Origin: Salinibacterium xinjiangense
Lineage (GTDB): Bacteria; Actinomycetota; Actinomycetes; Actinomycetales; Microbacteriaceae
Reading direction: 5' to 3'
Length of the DNA: 64,000 nt
Assembly (NCBI RefSeq): GCF_014645015.1
Contig: NZ_BMLC01000003.1
Location: 245,109-309,108 of the forward strand
Shown: positions 1 to 8,997 of the stretch, piece by piece
How positions within the stretch are numbered: the stretch's first letter is position 1
How the letters are laid out: each line of letters opens with the position of its first letter
Position numbers and translations under genes: made by a program
The notes under the pieces: generated by a model
The model's database searches: none
The model's input: the letters and a program-made list of their open reading frames with translations, nothing else
What the model was told of the DNA's origin: nothing

Positions 1-76
1 CCACCACAGCCAACACGACCACAGCACAGACTCAGCGCAGAGCATCGCGGGGGATGAGAACTCACCCCGTCGGGCC

Positions 77-1543
77 ATGGAGACAGCGCTCGAGCTGACA
101 GACGGAACGCGCGAGGAACGGGACTCGCTCGGAACCATGACGATCCCGGCGTCGGCATACTGGGGCATCCACACGGCGCGAGCCCTGGAGAATTTCCCCA
201 TCACTCGTCGGGCTATCTACAACTATCCGGACCTGATTCGCGCGCTCGCGAAGGTCAAGCAGGCTGCCGCACGAGCGAATGCTGAGATCGGCGTGATCGA
301 GGCAGAGAAGGCGGCCATCATCGACCAGGTCTGCCAGGAGATCTTTGACGGCGCCCTTCACGCCGAGTTCAGGGTCGGCGTCATCCAGGGCGGCGCAGGC
401 ACATCCACCAATATGAATGCCAATGAGGTGATCGCCAATCGTGGTCTCGAGTTGATGGGCTTCGAGAAGGGCGACTACGCGAAGCTCAGCCCGATCGATG
501 ACGTCAACCGCAGCCAGAGCACGAACGACGTCTACCCGACGGCGATCAAGCTCGCCATGGTCTACGGCGTGCAGAGACTGCTCGCCGAGCACAGGCTGCT
601 CACAGCATCGTTCGCTGCCAAGGGGCGGGAGTTCAGCCAGGTCCTGAAGATCGGGCGCACCCAGCTCCAGGATGCGGTACCGATGACGCTTGGCCAGGAG
701 TTCTCGGGATTCGCCCACACGCTCACCGAGGACTACGACAGGTTGACCGAGACCATCCCGTGGCTCAACGAGATCAACATGGGGGCCACCGCGATCGGAA
801 CGGGAATCACGGCGGATTCGCGCTACGCCGCCGCGGTGTGCAGGCACCTGACCGACGCCACTGGGATTCCGATGGAAACCGCCGCCGACCTCATCGAGGC
901 GACCAGCGACGCGGGAATCTTCATGACCCTCAGTGGAACTCTCAAGCGTGCCGCGGTCAAGCTGTCGAAGATCTGCAATGACCTCAGGCTGCTCTCGAGC
1001 GGCCCGCAGGCCGGTATCGGCGAGATCAACCTCCCGGCGCGCCAAGCCGGCTCATCGATCATGCCGGGCAAGGTGAATCCGGTGATCCCGGAGGTCGTCA
1101 ACCAGGTCGCCTTCAGCGTGATCGGTGCCGATGCCACGGTCACGGCGGCCGCGGAGGGCGGCCAGCTCCAGCTCAACGCGTTCGAGCCCGTCATCGCGCA
1201 CAGCATCCTGCAATCGCTGTCGTGGATGACCAACGCGTGTTACACGCTGCGTGTCAACTGTATCGACGGCATCACGGCCAACATCGAGCGGCTGGCGATG
1301 CAGGTTGAGACGAGCGTCGGTGTGGTCACGGCCCTGACCCCGTACATCGGATATGCGGCCGCAGCCACCCTCGCCCACACAGCGCTGACGACGAAAGAGT
1401 CGATCGCCGATCTCGTGGTGTCGACCGGGCTCATGACGAGGGAGAAGGTCGCGCAGGTTCTGTCACCTGAGCGATTGAGCGGCATGGTGGCCAACACCGC
1501 CGCGATTATTCTGCCGGTGCTGCCTCAGCACGTCGCCGACTAG
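77..1543 (+). CDS. aspA: Aspartate ammonia-lyase
   Basis: Converts L-aspartate to fumarate and ammonia in the cytosol, linking amino-acid nitrogen to the TCA cycle. The 488-residue protein has the usual length of the fumarase/aspartase superfamily. Its N-terminus (TREERDSLGT then ASAYWGIHTARALENF) matches the family start, which favours this ATG over the Met at residue 21. GTSTNMNANEV is the substrate-binding loop, and GSSIMPGKVNP at about residues 325-335 is the superfamily signature carrying the catalytic serine loop. No strong ribosome binding site is visible in the 76 bases before it. It stands alone, followed by a convergent gene. Fumarase is the only serious alternative; the overall pattern favours aspartase. 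Confidence 0.93.
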   Translation: METALELTDGTREERDSLGTMTIPASAYWGIHTARALENFPITRRAIYNYPDLIRALAKVKQAAARANAEIGVIEAEKAAIIDQVCQEIFDGALHAEFRVGVIQGGAGTSTNMNANEVIANRGLELMGFEKGDYAKLSPIDDVNRSQSTNDVYPTAIKLAMVYGVQRLLAEHRLLTASFAAKGREFSQVLKIGRTQLQDAVPMTLGQEFSGFAHTLTEDYDRLTETIPWLNEINMGATAIGTGITADSRYAAAVCRHLTDATGIPMETAADLIEATSDAGIFMTLSGTLKRAAVKLSKICNDLRLLSSGPQAGIGEINLPARQAGSSIMPGKVNPVIPEVVNQVAFSVIGADATVTAAAEGGQLQLNAFEPVIAHSILQSLSWMTNACYTLRVNCIDGITANIERLAMQVETSVGVVTALTPYIGYAAAATLAHTALTTKESIADLVVSTGLMTREKVAQVLSPERLSGMVANTAAIILPVLPQHVAD

Positions 1544-1614
1544 GTCTTCTTCCCAGGGCGCGTCGCTCGGCAGCTTTCGGGCAGCCTAGGTGCTAACGCT
1601 GTGGCTCGTCATTG

Positions 1615-2181
1615 TCATCGCTCGTCATCGTCGTCAACCACGTCGAGAGCCTGCTCGCGCGCCTCACCGGCAGTCGTCACAGCAGTGTCGACGGCTGTCT
1701 CGCCGCGTTCCTTCAGGTCGGTGGCCACGTCATTGGCTTTCTCGGCAACATCGCGCGCAGTTCTCACGGTCATGTCCGCGACATCCACAGCCGCGGTCGC
1801 GGTCGCGTCTGCGACATCGACTGCGACTGTCGCGGTCCTGTCGGCGACGTCTCTCGCTGTTTTGGCCGTCTTGTCCGCGATGTTCTTCGCGGTGAAGACG
1901 GTCTTGTCTGCCACGTCTTTTGCGGTGTCAGCAACCTTCACCGTCACGTCATGGGCAATTCCGGGCGCAGCCTTCGCTGCGGCTTCCGCGCGATCTCGGA
2001 TGATCGGAGCCTGCTGGCGGGCGTACGACTCGACGTCGAGTCGTGTCTTCGCCACGCGGGGGTTCTCCCAGAGCCTGATCGCCTGGGCTTTCATCCAGTC
2101 GTAACGTTCACGTCCGGCGTGCGACCCCAGGAGGTACCCGATCGAGACTCCGATACCGACGACGAAAAGTTTGCGCTTCAT
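1615..2181 (-). CDS. YtxH/LEA-like 11-residue repeat protein
   Basis: A 188-residue protein starting MKRKLFVVGIGVSIGYLLGS, a short hydrophobic N-terminus followed by HAGRERYDWMK, which resembles YtxH-type envelope stress proteins. Residues 76-163 are about eight consecutive 11-residue units (AKDVADKTVFT, AKNIADKTAKT, ARDVADRTATV and so on), an amphipathic pattern like group-3 LEA or apolipoprotein helices. The C-terminus is acidic (DDDDER). The inner ATG at 2181 was chosen because residues upstream of it are low-complexity arginine-rich sequence unlike the rest. A role in membrane or desiccation/osmotic protection is inferred from the repeat type only. It converges on aspA. Confidence 0.75.
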   Translation of the reverse strand: MKRKLFVVGIGVSIGYLLGSHAGRERYDWMKAQAIRLWENPRVAKTRLDVESYARQQAPIIRDRAEAAAKAAPGIAHDVTVKVADTAKDVADKTVFTAKNIADKTAKTARDVADRTATVAVDVADATATAAVDVADMTVRTARDVAEKANDVATDLKERGETAVDTAVTTAGEAREQALDVVDDDDER

Positions 2182-2544
2182 GAAACCACCATAGGCGCGG
2201 TCGTTACCGAGTGCGAACCCCAGTCGACGGGTTCGCCAGCGAGCGCTCATCATCGGTCGCTGCGACCGGCCCGCTCGCGAATTGCCCGTCCGTCGGCGAC
2301 GTCCTGCGCCCGTCGCCGTGCGAGCATGAGATTGGGGTTGGTATTCCGGATCGGAAGCTGCACGATCCCCTCTCCTGCAATGCCTGAGTCGAGCTGGCGC
2401 ACACGCGTGACCTTCGCGTGACCTCCGCATGACCTCTGCTCCGACCACAAGCACGAGGTTGGTGATGTAGAGCCGGACCGGCACCGCGAGACCGCCACCG
2501 AGCCTTCATAGATCCGGTTACCGCGGTCCATCATCCGATCGTCC

Positions 2545-2640
2545 TGCGACTGCGACTGCGACTGCGACTGCGATCGCGACTGCGACTGCGATCGTCATCG
2601 TTTCGGTGCGAGGGGCGGTCGTTTCGGTGCAAGGGGCGGT
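2545..2640. repeat. Hexamer and 21-bp tandem repeats at alkA 3' end
   Basis: Eight tandem TGCGAC-type hexamers run over 2545-2592. Two adjacent 21-bp units follow (2599-2619 and 2620-2640), differing at one base. The 21-bp units lie inside the end of the glycosylase gene and encode its duplicated PPLAPKR tail; the hexamers lie just after its stop codon. They look like slippage products. Confidence 0.85.
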
Positions 2641-4091
2641 CGCGCCCGCCAGAGGTGCAGCCCCGCATAGCTGCGCCAGGGCGCCCAGGCCGTGCCGTGC
2701 CGTGCCAGGCTCGCTGCCGTCGCTGGCAATCCGAGGTGTGCGGCACTCTGCTGCATCACGAGGTCGGTCGAGAGCAGGATGTCGGGGTTGCCCAGCACCC
2801 GCATGGCGACATAGCCTGCCGTCCATGGCCCGATCCCCGGAAGGGCGACTAGTCGAGCGTTGAGTTCCTCCGCCGTGAGACCGACGTCGAGCACGAGCTC
2901 ACCGCTGGCCAGGGCCTCGGCGGCGCCGAGGATGGTAGACACCCGGGTCGCCGGCCCCCGCAGGACCCCGCGCCCACCCTCTGCCAGCTGCACCGCCGTG
3001 GGAAACAACCCCTCGGTGCCGAGTTCACGGGTGATCGTGCCGAGCACGGTGCGGGCTGCTGCCACCGAGATCTGCTGCCCGACCAGGGTGCGAAACAGTG
3101 CCTCGTCTGCGTCCACCGCGCCGGGAAGCCGGAGGCCCGGGAGGGCTGAGACGAGCGGGCCGAGCTGTTCGTCTGCGCCCAGCGCCTCGTCGATGGCGAC
3201 GGAATCTGCGTCGAGGTCGAACAGCCTGCGCACCCGGGAGACGAGAGCCGAGACATCCGAGACATCGTGCAGCCGTGCGACGCACAGGATTCCGTCCCCG
3301 TCGAGGCTCATGTGCACGTCTGCAACGCCCGCGGGCAAGCGCAGCTTCCTCTCGAACGCGGTGGTATCACCCACCTCCAGGCCGGTGACAGCATGGTCTG
3401 CGAAGAAGGTCATGAGACCGACCCCGTCGAATGGCGCGCGAGCGGGCAGTCTGAGCGTGATATCGGTCGCGTCGGGTCGGCTCTTCGCCGAAGGTCGGCC
3501 CGAGCGGCCACGTCTCGCCAGGGTGCGAAGGGCTGTGGGGGTCAACCCATAGACGGCCTGGATGGTGTCGTTGAATTGCCTGATGCTGGAAAAGCCTGCA
3601 GCGAACGCGACGTCGGCGACCGACAACTCCGTCGATGCGAGCAGGTGCCGCGCACTCTGCGCGCGATGGGCGCGGGCGAGGGACAGGGGGCCGGCGCCGA
3701 GCTCCGCCTGAAGCACTCGGCTGAGGTGCCTCGTCGTATATCCGAGTTGGTTTGCGAGCCCGCTGACGCCGTCCCGCTCGATGACACCGTCGGTGATCAG
3801 CCGCATGGCCCTTGAGGCGAGATCGTCGCTGAGGTTCCATTCGGGGGAGCCGGGCACGGCATCCGGTTGGCATCGCTTGCAGGCGCGAAGCCCGGCTTCG
3901 TGGGCTGCTGCGGCGGTCCTGTAGAAGCTGACATTCCTGGCGTGAGGGGTCATGGCTGCACAACTCGGCCGGCAGTAGATGCCGGTGGAGTGCACGCCCG
4001 CGATGAATTGCCCGTCGAACCGGGAGTCCCGTGACGAGAGCGCACGGTATCTCTCCTCAAACCGAGGGTCTGCGCGTGCCTCGGCTGCCAT
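2595..4091 (-). CDS. alkA: Ada/AlkA fusion: DNA-3-methyladenine glycosylase II with Ada zinc and AraC domains
   Basis: A 498-residue repair protein. The N-terminal Ada metal-binding domain has paired cysteines (STGIYCRPSC and RACKRCQPD). An AraC-type helix-turn-helix follows (AFAAGFSSIRQFNDTIQ at about residues 165-180), then an AlkA-type glycosylase. The helix-hairpin-helix LPGIGPWTAGYVAMR and the following NPDILLSTD carry the usual DNA contacts and the catalytic aspartate. It should both sense methylation through the Ada domain and excise 3-alkyl purines. The inner ATG at 4091 (MAAEARADPRFEERY) fits family starts better than an upstream ATG. The C-terminus ends in a direct PPLAPKR duplication created by a 21-bp tandem repeat, so the tail is probably variable. 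Confidence 0.9.
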   Translation of the reverse strand: MAAEARADPRFEERYRALSSRDSRFDGQFIAGVHSTGIYCRPSCAAMTPHARNVSFYRTAAAAHEAGLRACKRCQPDAVPGSPEWNLSDDLASRAMRLITDGVIERDGVSGLANQLGYTTRHLSRVLQAELGAGPLSLARAHRAQSARHLLASTELSVADVAFAAGFSSIRQFNDTIQAVYGLTPTALRTLARRGRSGRPSAKSRPDATDITLRLPARAPFDGVGLMTFFADHAVTGLEVGDTTAFERKLRLPAGVADVHMSLDGDGILCVARLHDVSDVSALVSRVRRLFDLDADSVAIDEALGADEQLGPLVSALPGLRLPGAVDADEALFRTLVGQQISVAAARTVLGTITRELGTEGLFPTAVQLAEGGRGVLRGPATRVSTILGAAEALASGELVLDVGLTAEELNARLVALPGIGPWTAGYVAMRVLGNPDILLSTDLVMQQSAAHLGLPATAASLARHGTAWAPWRSYAGLHLWRARPPLAPKRPPLAPKR

Positions 4092-4242
4092 GACCCCAGC
4101 ATCACACGACCCGCCGACACCCACTAGCGAGATTCGGACACCGCTTTCTGGGTAGTGCCTGCCCGTCAAGGTGGTCCGTAACTCATGTGTGAAGGAAGGT
4201 CAAGGCCTGTCTGGATAATGTGTCGTCGGCTTAACTGAGCGT

Positions 4243-4638
4243 GTGAGCGCAGAACTAACCAGTCCCAAGGCCGACAACGGCCGCCCACTGACCACCCAGC
4301 AGCAGTTGCGCAAGCGTGCCCGGCTTGTGGACGACCTGCAGGAGACACGCGACCTCGAATCGCGATTACGCGGTGATGTCGCAGCCGGCATTGCGTCCCG
4401 TCGCGGTTCCACAAACGACGAAGTGGACGACCCAGAGGGTGCGAATACCGCTTTCGAGGGTGCGCAGTCGAACGCGATGGCGCAGCACACGAGGCGCCAC
4501 ATCGACGAAATTCTGGCGGCTATGGTGAGGCTCGACACCGGCACATACGGTCTGTGCGAACACTGCGGATCGGCCATCTCGAAGCCGAGGCTCGACGCAC
4601 GGCCGGCTACGGCCTTCTGCATCAGTTGCGCGGCCTGA
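4243..4638 (+). CDS. TraR/DksA-type C4 zinc-finger protein
   Basis: A 131-residue protein with a helical N-terminal half (QQQLRKRARLVDDLQETRDLESRLRGD) and a C-terminal four-cysteine finger, CEHCGSAISKPRLDARP ending CISCAA. This is the DksA/TraR finger that places such proteins in the RNA polymerase secondary channel. The GTG at 4243 gives MSAELT. A GATAAT-like -10 element lies about 25 bases upstream. The acidic tip residues of E. coli DksA are not evident, so a DksA-like transcription role is inferred. It diverges from the alkA-type gene and is followed by a short 13-bp tandem repeat and then a GlcD-like oxidase. Confidence 0.85.
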   Translation: MSAELTSPKADNGRPLTTQQQLRKRARLVDDLQETRDLESRLRGDVAAGIASRRGSTNDEVDDPEGANTAFEGAQSNAMAQHTRRHIDEILAAMVRLDTGTYGLCEHCGSAISKPRLDARPATAFCISCAA

Positions 4639-4642
4639 CCGG

Positions 4643-4668
4643 GCATCCTGACGGCGCATCCTGACGAC
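4643..4668. repeat. 13-bp tandem repeat after the zinc-finger gene
   Basis: Two adjacent 13-bp units beginning GCATCCTGACG, directly after the stop of the DksA-like gene. One of several short tandem duplications at gene ends in this window. Confidence 0.7.
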
Positions 4669-4709
4669 TTAGCCCGATCCCGGCGGGTGCTGCATGACAG
4701 GATTGCGGG

Positions 4710-6104
4710 ATGACCGTCACCACACCCGCCCGGGTCACCACCCTGGAGGTTCTCGCCCAGCTCGTCGATGCGCTGGGTGATGCCGTATCCACTGCTTCGG
4801 ACGATGTCGCGTTCGCCCGCTCTGACAAGTCTGGCCACGTGTCTGAGGCGCCCCCGATCGCCGTTGTAACCGCCCGGTCGATCGACGACGTGCAGGCCGT
4901 GATGCGCATAGCCACCTCGACCGAAACCCCCGTAGTAACGAGGGGTGCTGGCACCGGTCTCGCCGGAGGAGCCATCGCCAGCGCCGGCGAGATCGTGCTC
5001 TCGACCCTCGCGATGAACCGGCTTCTCGAGGTGTCGATCGATGATGAGCTCGCGGTCGTGCAACCCGGGATCATCAATGCAGACCTGAACCGTCAACTCG
5101 AGCCTCACGGCCTGTGGTTCACCCCCGACCCGGCCAGCCGCGCCATCTCCACGATCGGCGGCAATATCGCCACCAACGCCGGCGGGCTGCTCTGCGCAAA
5201 ATACGGGGTGACGCGGGAATCGGTGCTCGGGTTGTCGGTCGTGATGGCCGATGGTCGATTGATGGAATTCGGCCACCGCACGGTCAAGGGTGTCACCGGT
5301 CTCGACCTGACAGCGCTCATGATCGGCTCAGAGGGAACGCTCGGGGTCATAGTGGGGGCGACCGTCAAACTCCGCCGACTCATGACGGGAGCCGCCGCAG
5401 TGCTCAGCGCGAGATTCGACACCGTGGATGATGCGGCTCGCGCCGCGGCGGTCGTCACCTCGTCCGGGCTGCGGCCCGCTCTCATGGAGTTGATCGGCGA
5501 GAGTGCCATGGCCGGCATCTCCGCGCACCTGAGGATGGAGCATACGGGGGGCTCTCGACTCATCCTCCAGACCGATGGTCCCGGCGCGGCCAGCGAGGCC
5601 GAGGCGATCTCGGCCATCATCACCTCGCTCGGCGGGGAGTGCGAGGTGTCGCTGGAGCCCGAGGAGGGCGAGAGGCTGTTCGCCATCAGGAGGGCGTTCC
5701 ATCCGGCCATGGCCGCGCTCGGCACCGTTCTGATCGAGGATGTCTGTGTTCCCCGCAGCCAGCTGCCGGCCATGTTCGCTGCCATCGGCGAGATCGAGAA
5801 GAAGTACGACATCATCATCCCCACCGTCGCGCACGCCGGTGACGGCAACCTGCACCCGAACTTCATATTTGATGGCGACGGACCGGATGGCGCGGACGTT
5901 CCCGCTGACATCTGGGCGGCCGCCGGTGAACTCTTCCAGGCTGCGCTCCGACTCGGAGGCACCCTGACCGGCGAGCACGGGGTCGGGCTGCTCAAGCGCC
6001 GGTGGCTTCGTGATGAGCTCGGTGATGACCAGCTGCAGCTGCAGCGGCAGATCAAGGAGCTGTTCGACCCACTCGGAATCCTGAATCCTGGCAAGGTGTT
6101 CTGA
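4710..6104 (+). CDS. FAD-linked oxidase, GlcD (glycolate oxidase subunit)-like
   Basis: A 464-residue flavoprotein of the vanillyl-alcohol-oxidase fold. The FAD-binding half shows TRGAGTGLAGGAI and STIGGNIATNAGG, the pyrophosphate and isoalloxazine contacts. The C-terminal FAD-linked oxidase domain has HAGDGNLHPN with the conserved metal/substrate histidines, then GEHGVGLLK. Family members oxidise 2-hydroxy acids such as glycolate or D-lactate; the substrate cannot be read from sequence. No GlcE or GlcF partner gene is adjacent, so it may work alone as a D-2-hydroxyacid dehydrogenase. The start ATG gives MTVTTPARVTTLEVLAQLV. Confidence 0.88.
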   Translation: MTVTTPARVTTLEVLAQLVDALGDAVSTASDDVAFARSDKSGHVSEAPPIAVVTARSIDDVQAVMRIATSTETPVVTRGAGTGLAGGAIASAGEIVLSTLAMNRLLEVSIDDELAVVQPGIINADLNRQLEPHGLWFTPDPASRAISTIGGNIATNAGGLLCAKYGVTRESVLGLSVVMADGRLMEFGHRTVKGVTGLDLTALMIGSEGTLGVIVGATVKLRRLMTGAAAVLSARFDTVDDAARAAAVVTSSGLRPALMELIGESAMAGISAHLRMEHTGGSRLILQTDGPGAASEAEAISAIITSLGGECEVSLEPEEGERLFAIRRAFHPAMAALGTVLIEDVCVPRSQLPAMFAAIGEIEKKYDIIIPTVAHAGDGNLHPNFIFDGDGPDGADVPADIWAAAGELFQAALRLGGTLTGEHGVGLLKRRWLRDELGDDQLQLQRQIKELFDPLGILNPGKVF

Positions 6105-6151
6105 GCGCCTGTTATGAGGAATAAGCGGGTCCGACCGCCTGTTCCATCAGC

Positions 6152-6796
6152 ATGGCATCTATCTCTCGAAATCCTCGCGTGACCACCCAGCGCCTCCAGG
6201 AGGGTGATGTGCGGGTGCGGGTCGGTGCCCTGGGAATCAGCGCTCTCGGCACGCAGGTTGCGGGCACGATCGAAGCTGTCGGCCCCGATAGCGCGGGGTT
6301 CGCCAGGAACGATCGCGTCGCTTTCCGCTCCATCGCACCGACATCATCGACCACTGTGGTCGTCGCCGAGCGCGAACTGATGGGAATCCCCGCAGACGTG
6401 AGTCTGGATTCCGCCGCGGCGATCCTTCCCTGTGCTCTTTTGGCGCGCACCGTCGTCAAGCAGGTCCATGTGATCGGGCGCGGAACGCGGGTCGCTATCA
6501 CCGACGTGTCGGTCATCGCTCCCTTCGTCACGGCGTGGGTCGAGCACCTCGGGGGCACCGTTGTCGCAGGCGGCGAGACCGGGCAAGCCGACCTGGTGAT
6601 TTCGGGCCAGAGCATTCGTTCAGCCCTCGGGGTCCGATCGGGTCACGGCCTCGCCCAGCAGGCAGCGGCGGATGTCTTCGCGGCCATGCGCACCGGCGCC
6701 TTCGATTCGATAGCCCTGAGTTCCGCTGCGGACGCTCGAAACGGTTCACGGTCACCAGTTCTGCTGCACCCGGCCGAGGTGACGCTCGCCGCCTGA
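6152..6796 (+). CDS. Short divergent MDR-family (quinone oxidoreductase-like) protein
   Basis: A 214-residue protein related to medium-chain dehydrogenases. VAGTIEAVGPDSAGFARNDR is the GroES-like barrel signature (normally GxVxxVGxxVxxFxxGDrV), and GIPADVSLDSAAAILPCALLA is the segment before the Rossmann fold. It is about 100 residues shorter than typical quinone oxidoreductases. The expected AAGGVG nucleotide-binding loop is replaced by TDVSVIAPFVTAWVEHLGG, so NADPH binding is doubtful. It may be a non-catalytic derivative or a decaying gene; the intact reading frame argues against recent decay. It follows the GlcD-like gene in the same direction with a 47-base gap. Confidence 0.6.
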   Translation: MASISRNPRVTTQRLQEGDVRVRVGALGISALGTQVAGTIEAVGPDSAGFARNDRVAFRSIAPTSSTTVVVAERELMGIPADVSLDSAAAILPCALLARTVVKQVHVIGRGTRVAITDVSVIAPFVTAWVEHLGGTVVAGGETGQADLVISGQSIRSALGVRSGHGLAQQAAADVFAAMRTGAFDSIALSSAADARNGSRSPVLLHPAEVTLAA

Positions 6797-6818
6797 ATCG
6801 CGCCGCTAAGGTCGATTC

Positions 6819-7451
6819 ATGTCGAGTTTCGAATTCATCAGCCTGGCCGTGTGGGTCGGGATCGTGGCTCTGCAGCTGGCAGAACTGACGCTCACCGCGA
6901 GCAGGGTTCCGCAGCTGTCGGCCTTCAGCGCATTGCGTGATGAGTTGCAGGATGCCACGGGCGCCCGGCTCTCGGCCGATCAGCTCACCGACTTCCGCCA
7001 GCGTCTCGTGGCCCTTGACGAGCGCGAGGCACTGCGGTGCGTGCCAGCCTCCCGGGGAGCGAACGCCCAGCTCTGGCGAGGTGTCCCGTGGCAACTCGCG
7101 GCCGTCGCATTGTCGTTCCTGCCGGTGGTCGCCACTCTGGTCGGTGGGCCTCGGAACGGCGAGCCACTGGACGGGATGCCACTGGACTGGGGGGTCGCGC
7201 TTGTGGGGTCACTGCTGCCGGTCATCAGCTATGCGCTCGCGCTGGCGGTGGCCCGGGCATCCGTCGCCGCGGCTGGGGCTCGCACCACACTCCACGCACA
7301 CCAACGGGCCGAGATCGTCGGGCTCATCGGCGAGGCCGCCAGGTCGTCACGCCAGAAGGTGGCGGGTCTCGGTGACCGGGTCGCGAGGGCACTGCAGATC
7401 CTGCGGGAGCAGCAGGCCGAGAAACCAGAGACGGCGAGGAGCTCGAATTGA
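6819..7451 (+). CDS. Membrane protein of unknown function, coupled to PrsW gene
   Basis: A 210-residue protein I do not recognise. It has one hydrophobic N-terminal segment (FISLAVWVGIVALQLAEL) and two more in the middle (LAAVALSFLPVVATLVG and WGVALVGSLLPVISYALALAVA), separated by a charged soluble stretch of about 60 residues. Its stop codon overlaps the TTG start of the PrsW-type gene (TTGA overlap at 7448-7451), implying translational coupling and a shared membrane role. No catalytic motif is visible. Confidence 0.65.
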   Translation: MSSFEFISLAVWVGIVALQLAELTLTASRVPQLSAFSALRDELQDATGARLSADQLTDFRQRLVALDEREALRCVPASRGANAQLWRGVPWQLAAVALSFLPVVATLVGGPRNGEPLDGMPLDWGVALVGSLLPVISYALALAVARASVAAAGARTTLHAHQRAEIVGLIGEAARSSRQKVAGLGDRVARALQILREQQAEKPETARSSN

Positions 7452-8686
7452 GCAACCCCACATCGAATACACCAGACCTGACGGCATCGGCGGGAACGCG
7501 GGTGACCGGGCCGACAGCAGCGCCTGCCGGTTTCGCACACGACGCGGTGGTCCCTGTGCAGCCAGCGACTGCGTCGGCGCCGACGAATGTGCCTCTCGTC
7601 CTGGGGATCGTCGGCGTCGTGGTGCTGTCTATTCTGGCGCTGGGTCTCGCTGGATACCTCGTGATGGGGCTCGGGGGAGACGCTGTTGCTCTCGGAGGGC
7701 TCATGGCCCTCATCCCGCTCGCCATCGTGTTCCTGGGCGTCCGATGGATCGACCGCTGGGAACGTGAACCGAGGCTCGCTGTGCTCTTCGCATTCCTCTG
7801 GGGCGCGGCGGTAGCCGTGATCATCGCCCTGGCCGTGGGCGATGGAGTGGACCCGCTGATCACGCTTCTGTCCCAGGGTGATGAGCAGGTGTACCAGTTC
7901 ATCGGCGCGGCTATCCAGGCACCGCTGGTGGAGGAATCAGCCAAGGGGCTCGGTCTGCTCGTGATCTTCATCGCGGCGCGCAAATACTTCGATGGGCCGG
8001 TTGACGGCATCGTGTATGCGGCCTGGGTGGCGGGTGGTTTCGCATTCACCGAGAACATCCTCTATTTCGGTTCACAATTGGTCGACGCCGGCACGGCATT
8101 TTCTCCGGATGTCGCATTCATCTTCTTCGTGCGGGGAGTGATGTCCCCCTTCGCCCACGTGATGTTCACCATGTTCATGGGGCTCGCACTGGGTTTCGCC
8201 GCTCGCCGGGGATCCGGCATCCTCGCCGCATTGGGCCTGTTCGTGATCGGGCTGATCCCCGCCGCGCTGCTGCATGCCCTGTGGAACGGTGCCCTGTTCT
8301 TCGTCAACGATTTTTTCGGCTACTACGCGATCGTGCAGTTTCCGCTCTTCGTGCTCGCGATAGTGCTCGTGAGATTCCTGCGCAGGCAGGAGGCAAAGCT
8401 CACCTTCGACCGTCTCAGCGAATATGCCGCCGTCGGCTGGTTCGCGCACGACGAGGTCCCCGCGCTCGCCACGGGAGAGGGTCGACGCCAGGCTCTGGCG
8501 TGGGCAGAGCGTAATGGCAGGCGCGCAGCGATGAAGCGATACATCAGGGATGCCACGAAGCTGGCCTTCACGCGCCAGCGCATCATCACGGGTCGGGGCG
8601 GGATCGGTGCCGTGGCCGACGAGGCTGCGATGCTCACCGACATCGTGGAATCCCGCAGGAAGCTGGCGGGGGCCGCCACCGGCTGA
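7448..8686 (+). CDS. PrsW-family intramembrane metalloprotease
   Basis: A 412-residue polytopic membrane protein. The PrsW signatures are in order: PLVEESAKGLGLLV (the EExxK helix), GFAFTENILYF (FxxxEN) and ALLHALWNG (HxxxN), which together supply metal-binding glutamates and histidines. About eight or nine hydrophobic helices surround them, and the last 90 residues are cytosolic and basic. In Bacillus PrsW starts cleavage of an anti-sigma factor; the target here is unknown. It starts at TTG, overlapping the stop of the upstream membrane gene, so the two are co-translated. Confidence 0.85.
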   Translation: MSNPTSNTPDLTASAGTRVTGPTAAPAGFAHDAVVPVQPATASAPTNVPLVLGIVGVVVLSILALGLAGYLVMGLGGDAVALGGLMALIPLAIVFLGVRWIDRWEREPRLAVLFAFLWGAAVAVIIALAVGDGVDPLITLLSQGDEQVYQFIGAAIQAPLVEESAKGLGLLVIFIAARKYFDGPVDGIVYAAWVAGGFAFTENILYFGSQLVDAGTAFSPDVAFIFFVRGVMSPFAHVMFTMFMGLALGFAARRGSGILAALGLFVIGLIPAALLHALWNGALFFVNDFFGYYAIVQFPLFVLAIVLVRFLRRQEAKLTFDRLSEYAAVGWFAHDEVPALATGEGRRQALAWAERNGRRAAMKRYIRDATKLAFTRQRIITGRGGIGAVADEAAMLTDIVESRRKLAGAATG

Positions 8687-8997
8687 GCGTCGGCAGCACT
8701 GCTGCCTCATCCGCTGCTGGACAGACGGCTGCTGGACAGTCGCCGCCTAGACATTCAGCGGCTGGACGTTCACAGCTTAAACACTTATCGCCCAGCGGTG
8801 CGGCATTGCCTGCGACTCAGACTGGGCGACAAGTTGATCTCCCATCAGCGTGGCACTGAAGACCGCGTTGCGCAAGACCCGGGATGAATCTCTCGTCAGG
8901 AGGCAATCGTCCCGGCCCGTAGAATGGACTGCTGCATTTCACGCCGGCACTGCTGTGGGCCGGCCCCGATAAAACAGCACCGGGAAGGGATTGTTCC
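8687..8997. other. Intergenic region with decayed 16-bp-period repeats
   Basis: No gene is visible here. From about 8709 to 8788 the sequence has a rough 16-base period built on GCTGCTGGACAG-like units, progressively diverged. The last 60 bases before 8998 contain a TAGAAT-like -10 element and GGGAAGGGA as a probable ribosome binding site for the helicase gene. Confidence 0.5.

Noticed and set aside
2204-2534. Several arginine-rich minus-strand frames between the LEA-like gene and the glycosylase
   Set aside because: They overlap one another in different frames, are low-complexity and lack start signals, so the stretch is treated as intergenic.
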